A stretch of DNA of 64,000 nucleotides, from assembly GCA_024696945.1 (NCBI GenBank), contig JAILGF010000071.1, forward strand, positions 1 to 64,000, written 5' to 3'. The notes below the pieces were generated by a model. It had not been told where the DNA came from, did not search any database, and saw nothing but the letters and a program-made list of their open reading frames with translations. The position numbers and the translations under genes were made by a program. Positions 45,192-52,943 of the stretch are shown here, one piece after another (positions within the stretch are counted from its first letter, which is position 1; each line of letters begins with the position of its first letter). Origin of the DNA: Lachnospiraceae bacterium. Lineage in GTDB: Bacteria; Bacillota; Clostridia; Lachnospirales; Lachnospiraceae.

Positions 45192-46003
45192 AGATAGCAT
45201 TTTGGAGCCCGCTGCATGGGACCGGAGCAACATCGGGGTTTATGGCCGTTACGGCGGCACTGCCGGTTATGTATCCCAAAAGAGTAATGGTCACTCAAAC
45301 TCATTATAATCTGAATAATCTGGAAAGACCTCTTTTAGGTAATATCGGTAACGGAGAATTCTTCAGGGACATGGGGGTTGATGCCCTTATGCGTCATTTT
45401 AAATCCGGTAATATAACCGAAGAGCACATTTTGAACTGTTCCGTAAAAATGAGTGACAACCTGTATCTTCTTACCGGGACAAAAATGTTAAACAGAGAGG
45501 GCTATGAGAATAATGTTACAAGGAGTATGATAATACACATTCTCTCGGTTATGGAAAAGTATTTTGACATAGTGATGATAGATACGAATTCCGGACAGAA
45601 TGATTTTTCGATGAAGGTGATCGAAGATTGTGATGCCGTGGTTGTATCTCTAAGACAGAACCGGACCGTTTTGGAAGATTTCTTTTCGAGCGGTTTGTTT
45701 GAAGGGAAAAGGGTATTTTATCTCTTCTCGGATTATGACCGTGAGAGCAAATACAGCATTCATAACTTAAAACATCTTTTTAAGACTTTAAACAATAAGA
45801 ATTCAGCTTATCTTCCGCATTGTACCGGTTACATGGATGCAGTAAGCGATGAGAAAGTGATGAATTATATAGTTAACGGCATTCATGAGGATACAGAGCT
45901 TGATGAAAGTTTTTTCTTTGAATCTTTAAGAGTATTTGTGGATTCATTGACCGATTTTATTACTGGAAGCGATCGTGCAATATTTGAAAAGGGGAATGAT
46001 TGA
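45188..46003 (+). CDS. CpaE/ParA-like protein with degenerate Walker A
   Basis: The frame is open upstream, but AGGAGG and the ATG at 45188 (overlapping the preceding stop as ATGA) mark the start; 271 residues. It follows the MinD/ParA fold: KIAFWSPLHGTGATSGFMAV takes the place of the deviant Walker A KGGxGKTT with Ala14 where the Lys should be, then DIVMIDTNSGQNDFSMKV (Walker B strand) and DAVVVSLRQNRTVLEDFF. In Tad systems CpaE/TadZ places the pilus machine in the cell. The lost Lys suggests that it binds nucleotide weakly or not at all; family members with relaxed P-loops exist. Confidence 0.7.
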   Translation: MKIAFWSPLHGTGATSGFMAVTAALPVMYPKRVMVTQTHYNLNNLERPLLGNIGNGEFFRDMGVDALMRHFKSGNITEEHILNCSVKMSDNLYLLTGTKMLNREGYENNVTRSMIIHILSVMEKYFDIVMIDTNSGQNDFSMKVIEDCDAVVVSLRQNRTVLEDFFSSGLFEGKRVFYLFSDYDRESKYSIHNLKHLFKTLNNKNSAYLPHCTGYMDAVSDEKVMNYIVNGIHEDTELDESFFFESLRVFVDSLTDFITGSDRAIFEKGND

Positions 46004-46004
46004 T

Positions 46005-47831
46005 ATGACAGGGATAATAATAGCAATCCTGATACTCCTGATCCCGATCATACTTATTCTGATTTTTGACCAAAAAGATCACAGACGAAAAAAGAATAAT
46101 CAAAGGGAAGAAATATCTTACAGTCCATTGCGCATTTTTGAGGAATGCAGGAAGATAATCAATGAGATTGTAAACAGTGATATAAGCGAACTTGGACTTA
46201 ATAGGGAGGAGACCTTAAAAAGAGAAAAGCAGCAGAACAGGCTAAGAAGTGCCATAAGGGAAGCCTGCCTGGGAGATGCCGGTGACAGGGAGTATCTTAA
46301 GGAATATCTGAAGGAGCTTCTTCAAACAGGGCTGGGCATAAATGAGAAAAACATATGCAGGGTAATCCCTTTTGATAATCCCTGCATGATGAGTGCACAG
46401 GATAAATTTGAGTACCTTTATGTGTTGTATTCAGAAAAATACGGTAACGGTGTCTTTGCACACATGGCTGAGGATTTCAGGTGGACCGAGCCTAAGGATG
46501 ATACAAAAGGTACAGCATATACCGTGACAGAGGAAGATATGGAGGATGCTTTTTATAAAGAGGGCATGTACGGTAATTACACCGACAGACTTGAGATGCT
46601 TGTACAGCGTTGCTATCAGTCACTGTACGGACATGACTGTGCGGATATCCTGATAATGGATGAATCGATTGACGGAGTATCCGGAGGAGTAGGGGGAAGA
46701 AGCCGGGTCGATTATAATTATCTGGATGAGCTTCAGAACGAGGATCATGAAAAACAGAGCATGAATTACGATACGTTATACTGTGTACTTCACGGAAAGC
46801 TTATTAGGCTTAAATTCCTGTCATTTAAAAATGAAGAGAATCTTGAAAGAGTGGTGAAGAATATTTACAGATATAATATCAGGACCTCGCTTTCAAGGAA
46901 AAATCCGATAATACACGGTACACTGAAGAACGGATCTCGAATAGTGGCTGCAAGGCCGCCTGTTTCCGACGGTTGGGCTTTTTATTTACGAAAATTTAAA
47001 TCTTCAAATGCAAGAAAAATAGAAACTTTGCTGGTCCATGAGAACAGGGATGCCGTAATTGAACTATTAGAGCTTATTACGAGGGGAGAACTGAATTTCT
47101 GTATATCGGGGCCTATGGGCGGCGGTAAGACAACGCTGTTAAAGGCTTTGGTGGGATTTATGAATCCAGGGTATACGATAAGGGTCGCCGAAAGCTCATT
47201 TGAGCTGAATTTGAACAATGTGTACCCGGAAAGAGATATACATATGATGCAGGAAAGAGGGGATTTTACTATCTATGACATAATTACCGGTACCAAGAAA
47301 ATGGATACGGATATACTTATCGTTGGGGAAGTAAACGAACCCAAAATTGCGGGAGCATATGTACAGGTAGCTCAATCCGGTTCAAGAATGGCGGTGACGA
47401 CACTTCATCATGAAACTACCGACAAGCTTATTGAATATTTAAGAAATGCACTTGTATCTGAGCTTGGGATAAATGATGTCCGGATTGCGGAAAAACAGGT
47501 GGTCGATATACTGAATTTTGACATCCATATGGTACATGATGTAGAAGGTAGATTCTATATTGAACGTATAACGGAAATAATACCGGATGAAGCTACCGGC
47601 TACCCGGATGATCTTACCGGTGCAGCGAAGGAATATTTCAGGAGAAGCACCGACAGAAAGCTTTACAGACTGAAAAACATTATCGAGTTTGACAGGGCAT
47701 CAATGTCATATAAGGTGTGTTCCCGACTTTCCGATCATACACTAAAGAAGATACGGAACAAAACGGGACTTGTGCTTAACACTAATATATGGTTCGGGAA
47801 GGAAGTGACGCAATACGGAAAAGAAGCCTGA
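46005..47831 (+). CDS. TadA/CpaF-like secretion ATPase with N-terminal membrane anchor
   Basis: The likely ATG is 46005, ten bases after GAAAAGGGG (ATG 45996 is possible). 608 residues. Residues 2-24 are a hydrophobic helix (TGIIIAILILLIPIILILIF), which CpaF proteins normally lack. The N domain spans about 45-330 and the ATPase domain follows: CISGPMGGGKTTLLKAL (Walker A, Lys375), DILIVGEVNEPKIAGAY (Walker B, Glu442), MAVTTLHHETTDKLIEYLRNAL (His box). The Asp box is present as FTIYDIITGTKKMDTD. It powers pilus assembly or secretion at the inner face of the membrane. Anchored to the membrane here by its own helix rather than by partners alone. Confidence 0.88.
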   Translation: MTGIIIAILILLIPIILILIFDQKDHRRKKNNQREEISYSPLRIFEECRKIINEIVNSDISELGLNREETLKREKQQNRLRSAIREACLGDAGDREYLKEYLKELLQTGLGINEKNICRVIPFDNPCMMSAQDKFEYLYVLYSEKYGNGVFAHMAEDFRWTEPKDDTKGTAYTVTEEDMEDAFYKEGMYGNYTDRLEMLVQRCYQSLYGHDCADILIMDESIDGVSGGVGGRSRVDYNYLDELQNEDHEKQSMNYDTLYCVLHGKLIRLKFLSFKNEENLERVVKNIYRYNIRTSLSRKNPIIHGTLKNGSRIVAARPPVSDGWAFYLRKFKSSNARKIETLLVHENRDAVIELLELITRGELNFCISGPMGGGKTTLLKALVGFMNPGYTIRVAESSFELNLNNVYPERDIHMMQERGDFTIYDIITGTKKMDTDILIVGEVNEPKIAGAYVQVAQSGSRMAVTTLHHETTDKLIEYLRNALVSELGINDVRIAEKQVVDILNFDIHMVHDVEGRFYIERITEIIPDEATGYPDDLTGAAKEYFRRSTDRKLYRLKNIIEFDRASMSYKVCSRLSDHTLKKIRNKTGLVLNTNIWFGKEVTQYGKEA

Positions 47832-47910
47832 AGCACTGTTTGTAAAGAAAAAAACAACAATAAAGGATATTTCAGTTTTTATTTATGACATACTTGAGCA
47901 TTTTAAGCCG

Positions 47911-49749
47911 TTGCTCCCTTTACTAAACGGGCTGTTGACCGGATACCGGCTGTATTATCCAGGTAATTCAAAGGAATGTTCTGTACTTGCAGTTAAGACT
48001 CTTGTTAAGGTATATATTATTTCAGGTTCGGCCTTTATCATTTTGTTTGGGCTGTCACCTACAATTTATTCTGTCATTCTTTCTTTTTTCTTTATTTATG
48101 CTTTTTCATCCGAGATTATCAGCTCTTCGCATATAAAGCTTGAGATAAGATTCCTAAAAGCTTTTGATGATTTCCTGGGTGATGTGAGGCACCATTATTT
48201 TAAACTGGGGTCAGTAAGGGACGCGCTTATTGCATCAGAAACAGACGCCGATCCCATAATAAAAGGACATGCCGGGGAAATGATAAGGATCATGTCTTCT
48301 CCGGAACCTGAAATGCTTGTAAACGAGTATGTAAATTCGGGATATCATAAATATCTGAAGTTTTTTCTTACTCTCTCTCGCCTTGTGGAAGAAAACGGTG
48401 ACCAGGAGGATGAAAAGGGTTCTGTATTCTTAAACTCATGTATGAGGATCAGATATGATGTGAGGGAGGATCTGAGATTTATCTCAGAAAGGAAACATCG
48501 TTTTTCAGGACTGATGTTGACGGTATCACTCCCTGCAGCAGCAATCCCGTTTATAGCTATGTGGGGTACTTCCACAATTCCATCACTTACATATTTTTAC
48601 TATGGTTATGCCGGAACCGTGACAAAACTCATTTTGATCATTGTTTCTTTTATCTGTTTTAAGGCTTTTTTCAGACTGAAATATGGTGAATACTTAGAAA
48701 AAAGAAAATCTTCCTATGCCACAAGATTTCAGAAACTGCGAATTATCCAAAGACTTTCATCTATAAGGATGAGGCTTGCAGGGAAAAAGGCATATCTTTA
48801 TGATATGATGATAAAGCGGTTAGGTGAAAAATATACCGTTAAAAACTTCTATATCAAAAAAACACTGTTTTTCATCTTTTTTTACTTTATAGCTCTTATA
48901 ACTTTATTCATCGGTCACTATGAATCCCGTAAGCTTTATAAATATGATATTTCAGACATTGAGAATGTTACGTCGGTTACGGACCAAAAACAGCTTGAAG
49001 CACTTAAGAGACTGATACCGGAATATACCGCTTTTTTCTGTGAAAGAGGGTATGTTGTTTCGGAAGAAGAGCTAAAGGCAATGCTTTTGGAAGATAAGGA
49101 TCTTAAGAATGAAAGTGTCGCACAAAAGGCAGCGGAAGAGATAATTAAGCGGTACGACCTTTTTAGGGATGAAATATTCGGATTCAGAGACATAGTTTTT
49201 TGTCTCATATTTGCTTTTCTTGCTTCAATTTATCCGGACATGTCGCTTTCATTTAGAAAAACGCTTATAGACAGCAGGCTTCAGGATGAGGTTATGCAGT
49301 TTCAGAGTATTATCCATATCTTGAAAAAAATACCGGGAATGTCTGTGGTTTCCTTACTGGAAGAGATGGAAAGATTTTCATCGATATTCAGACCGGCGCT
49401 GAAAAAATGCATTAATGATTTCAGCATTTCAGATTCCGGTGCTCTTAACCGGTTATATGAGGAAGAAAAATATCCGGGCTTCAGACGTATAGTCGACTGC
49501 TTTATGATGGCCGAAGAACTCGGACCCGAAGATGCATTTGAAGAGATTTCCTCAGAAATAGAGAACTATTCCGAAAACAGGAAGCTGGAAAGAAAAATGC
49601 TGCTTGACAATGAAGGAATGTTGGGAGCGGTCATTTCTGTCCTGCCGGGCGGACTTATACTGTTCGGATACCTTCTGTGCCCCTTTATGATCAGATCCAT
49701 TCAGATATTTAATGAATATCAGGCAGGAATTAGTATGATGGGGAGGTAA
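47911..49749 (+). CDS. GspF-type platform protein (TadB/TadC combined)
   Basis: No ATG fits the start. TTG 47911 is the first usual start codon, but the frame is open from 47809 and looks coding (for example IKDISVFIYDILEHFKPLLP just upstream), so the true start may be ATT, CTG or GTT. From TTG there are 612 residues. Two T2SSF-like regions occur, one at about 60-240 with helices at 170-230 (VSLPAAAIPFIAMWG) and one near 420-590 (LQDEVMQFQSIIHILKKIPGM, EEISSEIENYS, then two closing helices). Tad systems usually have separate TadB and TadC of ~300 residues; this seems a fusion. It forms the inner-membrane platform under the pilus. Confidence 0.75.
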   Translation: MLPLLNGLLTGYRLYYPGNSKECSVLAVKTLVKVYIISGSAFIILFGLSPTIYSVILSFFFIYAFSSEIISSSHIKLEIRFLKAFDDFLGDVRHHYFKLGSVRDALIASETDADPIIKGHAGEMIRIMSSPEPEMLVNEYVNSGYHKYLKFFLTLSRLVEENGDQEDEKGSVFLNSCMRIRYDVREDLRFISERKHRFSGLMLTVSLPAAAIPFIAMWGTSTIPSLTYFYYGYAGTVTKLILIIVSFICFKAFFRLKYGEYLEKRKSSYATRFQKLRIIQRLSSIRMRLAGKKAYLYDMMIKRLGEKYTVKNFYIKKTLFFIFFYFIALITLFIGHYESRKLYKYDISDIENVTSVTDQKQLEALKRLIPEYTAFFCERGYVVSEEELKAMLLEDKDLKNESVAQKAAEEIIKRYDLFRDEIFGFRDIVFCLIFAFLASIYPDMSLSFRKTLIDSRLQDEVMQFQSIIHILKKIPGMSVVSLLEEMERFSSIFRPALKKCINDFSISDSGALNRLYEEEKYPGFRRIVDCFMMAEELGPEDAFEEISSEIENYSENRKLERKMLLDNEGMLGAVISVLPGGLILFGYLLCPFMIRSIQIFNEYQAGISMMGR

Positions 49750-49758
49750 GTACAACAG

Positions 49759-50196
49759 ATGAATTATAAAAGAAACAGGATAGAAATAGCCCCACGGGCC
49801 CTCCTGCTTGCAGCCGGAGTAGTACTTACGGTGGTGCTTATTTCGGTAATGGTTTCTCAATTTAAGTCTGCCGAAGAGATGATAAATGTTTCTTCCGCTG
49901 TTATAAGCGAGAAAACACAGGACCTCAAGGATTCCGAACTAACAGGGATCGACGGGCTTGAGGTTAACGGAAGCGACGTTGTTAACGTTTGCAGGAAACG
50001 GTTGGGAAACGGGATAAATGTCACACTTAAAAACGGTTCTAAGTCTGTGACCTATTCGGACAGCTCGGATGTTTCGAAACTAAAAGATTATGAAAGCGGG
50101 GAATATGTAAAGCCTTCGACCAAATGGAAATGCAGATTGGTAAAAAACAAAAACGGTATTATCACCGAAATCATATTTACAAAAAAAGGAGATTAA
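49759..50196 (+). CDS. Pilin-like protein A (single-pass)
   Basis: A 145-residue protein with a short basic start (MNYKRNRIEIAPR), a membrane helix (about 14-34) and an outer beta-rich domain with Cys in VCRKRLG and WKCRLVKN. The start is shared with the next gene (YxRNRxEIxxxxLxLA), and both end in NKNGIITEIIFTK/NSNGLVVNIEFTQ. The plan is that of a major or minor pilin. The usual Flp prepilin motif (G/EY) is not evident; EI after the arginines is the nearest match. Probably a filament subunit of the Tad-like system. Confidence 0.65.
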   Translation: MNYKRNRIEIAPRALLLAAGVVLTVVLISVMVSQFKSAEEMINVSSAVISEKTQDLKDSELTGIDGLEVNGSDVVNVCRKRLGNGINVTLKNGSKSVTYSDSSDVSKLKDYESGEYVKPSTKWKCRLVKNKNGIITEIIFTKKGD

Positions 50197-50198
50197 TT

Positions 50199-50699
50199 AT
50201 GTATCAGAGAAACAGAGTTGAGATCGGAGTAAAAGGATTGGTATTGGCGGTGACTGTGATCATAGCCGTGGTGCTGTCGGCATTAGCGCTATATATGGCG
50301 AACTCTTCAAAGAGCACGATCAACGGCGGAACCACACAATATACACAGCTTATGAGCGATTATTCGGAGATAAGCGCCACAATGTATGACGGTTTGGATG
50401 TTTCGGGATCAAAGGTCATTTCGGTAATAAACGAGATGTGCCAGACAGATTACGTTTCGGTAACCGTAATCACAAAGGAAGATACAACCGGAACAAATTA
50501 CAGCAATGCCGGGAATAAAACCGCCGTAACCACGGTCGATAACAAAACAATAACACCGTCCGGAAAACAGTATGCGGGTTCGACACAGGAATCGACCATA
50601 ACCAACAAAGCCCATATAAATGAAAATGCATCATACAGAGGCAAGGTATATAAGAACAGCAACGGATTGGTTGTAAATATTGAATTTACGCAGCACTAA
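50199..50699 (+). CDS. Pilin-like protein B (single-pass)
   Basis: ATG at 50199 with AAAGGAGA upstream, two bases after the preceding stop. 166 residues: MYQRNRVEIGVKGLVLAVTV, a membrane helix to about 34, then a Thr/Ser/Asn-rich outer part (TTQYTQLMSDYSEISATMYD, SGSKVISVINEMCQTDYVSV). It is a paralogue of the gene before it by start, by the position of the middle domain (DGLDVSGSKVISV against DGLEVNGSDVVNV) and by the end. Likely a second filament subunit, perhaps the major one, judged by its low-complexity Thr-rich surface. Confidence 0.65.
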   Translation: MYQRNRVEIGVKGLVLAVTVIIAVVLSALALYMANSSKSTINGGTTQYTQLMSDYSEISATMYDGLDVSGSKVISVINEMCQTDYVSVTVITKEDTTGTNYSNAGNKTAVTTVDNKTITPSGKQYAGSTQESTITNKAHINENASYRGKVYKNSNGLVVNIEFTQH

Positions 50700-50713
50700 A
50701 GAGGGGAAGTATC

Positions 50714-51133
50714 ATGCTTGGCCGTTTTACCGCAGGGATGCTGGCCGTTATCCTACTTATGCTTATTGAAATAAACAGTATTAGGATAACATGGATAAAG
50801 AGCAGTGAAAATATGATAGATTTCGCTTTGGAGAGCTTCATAAGCGAGGCGGAACGGACAGGAATGCTCACACTCGAGGCTTATGAGAACCTTATACGCA
50901 AGATATCAGATTCGGGGATAAATTGTATAGTTGGGGTTAAGGTAGGTACAGTGGTCTATACAAAGGAAGGGAATATGATCGAAACCGCCTATACCGATGA
51001 TATATTGGAAACTCTACACGGATCGGGTGGGGTAATGGATGTCAGAGGAAATCTTATAACGGTATATGCACAGCCGCTAAGGGAAGGAACGGACAGAAGC
51101 ATTTTTGTTTACGGAGGTTACATAAATGGATAG
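50714..51133 (+). CDS. Pseudopilin-like protein (139 aa)
   Basis: A 139-residue protein with an N-terminal membrane helix (about 4-22, FTAGMLAVILLMLIEINSI), then NMIDFALESFISEAERTGMLTLEAYENLIRKISDSG, which looks like the helix and start of a small beta domain. The phrase 'fisEAxRTGxLTxEAYExLxxxI' recurs in similar form in the 51846 gene (AEDFLAASEETGEINFGNLTEF). A minor pilin or TadE-like protein is likely. GAGGGG precedes ATG; overlaps the next gene by 8 bases. Confidence 0.6.
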   Translation: MLGRFTAGMLAVILLMLIEINSIRITWIKSSENMIDFALESFISEAERTGMLTLEAYENLIRKISDSGINCIVGVKVGTVVYTKEGNMIETAYTDDILETLHGSGGVMDVRGNLITVYAQPLREGTDRSIFVYGGYING

Positions 51134-51287
51134 CATTCTGGAGGCTTTGGAACTAGCTGTTACGGCAATTGTTTTCTGTATTGCGGTATATTTTTTCCTT
51201 ACGCTTTACGGAAAAGTTAAGACCTATTCGGAAGAAACGTTAAGGATCGGGAATGGTGTGGAATGTTCTTCTTATTCGGAATACTGA
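51126..51287 (+). CDS. Small membrane protein (53 aa) in the Tad-like locus
   Basis: ATG at 51126 overlaps the preceding stop (TAG 51131-51133), and the frame runs 53 codons to TGA at 51285-51287. One helix (AVTAIVFCIAVYFFLTLYG) then a short polar tail with one Cys (VECSSYSEY). Its start coupling and hydrophobic helix make it a likely gene despite its size. Its tail overlaps the next gene's start by 25 bases. Perhaps a small subunit or partner of the following metalloprotease. Confidence 0.55.
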   Translation: MDSILEALELAVTAIVFCIAVYFFLTLYGKVKTYSEETLRIGNGVECSSYSEY

Positions 51288-51838
51288 TACATGAGGCAGG
51301 ACATCTTTTAGGAGGGCTTATTACAGGATACAGGTTCCTGTTTATTGAGATACTGGGATTAACGCTTGAAAAGAAGGAAGGTAGTTTAAAGTTAAGGGTT
51401 ATCCCTAATTCACCTCCGGGACAATGTCTGATGTACCATGAGGATATGGGAAAGTGTGCGATACCACTTATTATAGGTGGAATAGCGGCTAATCTGATAT
51501 TTGGTCTGGCGGGGATAGCGGTATTTTATCTTTGCGAAGAAATGCTGTTTGTTTTGAAACTTGTATTTTTGGCAGAAGGCCTTATAAATATTTTGCTTGT
51601 CCTGATGAATGTTTTTGGAAATGCGACATCAGATTGGTGGACTTTTACGGAAGTGCTCAGGAATAAAAATGAAATGAAACTGTATAACGGGATCCTGTTG
51701 ATATACAGATATCATTATATAGATGACGGCAAAATCCCGGATAGTCTAAAGGAAAGACTTAGAACGGTTCTTTCGGAATGCCGGCAGGACGGAAGGAAAA
51801 CAGGACTTGAGACGGAGGCAGAGCTGCTTATAAAATGA
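51263..51838 (+). CDS. M50-like membrane metalloprotease (HEAGH)
   Basis: A 191-residue protein. Helix 1 carries HEAGH (His10, Glu11, His14), the zinc site of M50/site-2-type proteases (HExxH). A second helix pair follows (65-115), and N-V-F-G-N-A-T-S-D (Asn116 to Asp124) has the spacing of the family's NxxPxxxxD metal-binding segment, though Pro is missing. Family members cut inside membranes. It lies among the pilin-like genes, and no A24 aspartic prepilin peptidase is seen in the locus, so processing of the pilin-like proteins is a natural hypothesis. Start ATG is inside the 51126 gene. Confidence 0.7.
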   Translation: MFFLFGILIHEAGHLLGGLITGYRFLFIEILGLTLEKKEGSLKLRVIPNSPPGQCLMYHEDMGKCAIPLIIGGIAANLIFGLAGIAVFYLCEEMLFVLKLVFLAEGLINILLVLMNVFGNATSDWWTFTEVLRNKNEMKLYNGILLIYRYHYIDDGKIPDSLKERLRTVLSECRQDGRKTGLETEAELLIK

Positions 51839-51845
51839 GGTTGAT

Positions 51846-52280
51846 ATGGATTCGCTCGGAAAAGTATTTGACATTTTCATATTGATAATCGTTCTTTTTA
51901 TTCTTCCGGTGAACTGGGCTATGGCGAGGTCACAACAGTCGGGAAGAGAAGCAATAGGTGTGATCGCGGAGGATTTTCTTGCTGCTTCGGAAGAAACCGG
52001 TGAAATAAACTTCGGTAATCTGACAGAATTCGACAACAGGCTTAAGTCGCTTATGGGAAACTACAGCACAGAAATATCGGTGAAACGCAGGATATGGGAT
52101 GCGGATATAACTGCAGGCTCTGTCGGTGTGATCGATTTTGACAGCGAAATACCGTATGGATCGATCATAAATGAAATGGCTTCCACAGGAGCATTTAAGC
52201 TATACGGTAAAGACACTCTTATAATAAAGATATACGGTAAGGACGGATACATATTGAGCAAAATGAGGCTGATCATATGA
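51846..52280 (+). CDS. Pseudopilin-like protein (144 aa)
   Basis: A 144-residue protein: short start, a membrane helix (about 7-24, VFDIFILIIVLFILPVNWA), a helix (REAIGVIAEDFLAASEETGE) then a beta domain (TEISVKRRIWDADI, IPYGSIINEMAS). Overall plan is like that of the 50714 product. It starts 8 bases after the M50 gene with a GAGG site and overlaps the next gene by four bases (ATGA). Probably a minor pilin. No signature sequence. Confidence 0.6.
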   Translation: MDSLGKVFDIFILIIVLFILPVNWAMARSQQSGREAIGVIAEDFLAASEETGEINFGNLTEFDNRLKSLMGNYSTEISVKRRIWDADITAGSVGVIDFDSEIPYGSIINEMASTGAFKLYGKDTLIIKIYGKDGYILSKMRLII

Positions 52281-52921
52281 AAATATATCATTTTGTAATC
52301 ATATTTGTTATTTTTTCGGTTTCGATGATGATAATGAGGGATGTGGAACTGAATATCGCGTACAATGAAAACAGAGAGCTTTTAAGGGATGAAAAAATAA
52401 TGGAGAACGCAACCATGGCAGCGGTAAGGGAATTAAAGACCGCAGGTATCAGGTATGACAATAATCTGGGATTGAAGGCTATTGAAGCGTTTTTTTACTC
52501 TGTTTTTGCTTCGGAAAACTGTATGGACGATTTTGCAAAGAGGGAAGAGATAAGAAACGGATTTTATATGTTCATAATAAGCATACCCCAGGGCTATCAC
52601 ATCTATACCGGAGAATGGAAGGATAACGGGAAAGGCATGGAGTACCAGTTTTCAGGATCGGAACTCATTGCATATGATGAAGGGGATGAGGTAAGAACAG
52701 CCGGATTTTCATATATGACTGTGACTAAAGAAGGAGAAGAAAGAGTTTTAAGGAGCGCCGGAGTAACGGTGAATGAAATACCGACATACGTGGTGGATAG
52801 GAACGGGCTTTACCATGAGGAGGACTGCGGTTTTATAAGTGAAACAGATGTCATTCTTTTCTCAAAGGAAGGATGTGCAAGGTTTGGGGCAAGGCCTTGC
52901 GATAAATGTATAGACAAATAA
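52277..52921 (+). CDS. Single-pass protein with Ada-like Cys/His C-terminus
   Basis: A 214-residue protein: membrane helix at 4-20 (IYHFVIIFVIFSVSMMI), a helical then beta middle, and a C-terminal 45-residue segment TYVVDRNGLYHEEDCGFISE...GCARFGARPCDKC. That is the YHxxxCxxI...ArxxGxxPCxxC arrangement of Ada-type metal-binding domains, with three Cys and a His, here placed on the outer side of the membrane. It may bind zinc or form disulphides. It is translationally coupled to the gene before. Its place in a Tad-like operon suggests a tip or minor-pilin role. Confidence 0.6.
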   Translation: MKIYHFVIIFVIFSVSMMIMRDVELNIAYNENRELLRDEKIMENATMAAVRELKTAGIRYDNNLGLKAIEAFFYSVFASENCMDDFAKREEIRNGFYMFIISIPQGYHIYTGEWKDNGKGMEYQFSGSELIAYDEGDEVRTAGFSYMTVTKEGEERVLRSAGVTVNEIPTYVVDRNGLYHEEDCGFISETDVILFSKEGCARFGARPCDKCIDK

Positions 52922-52943
52922 CAGAAAAAGGAGTTATAGGAAG

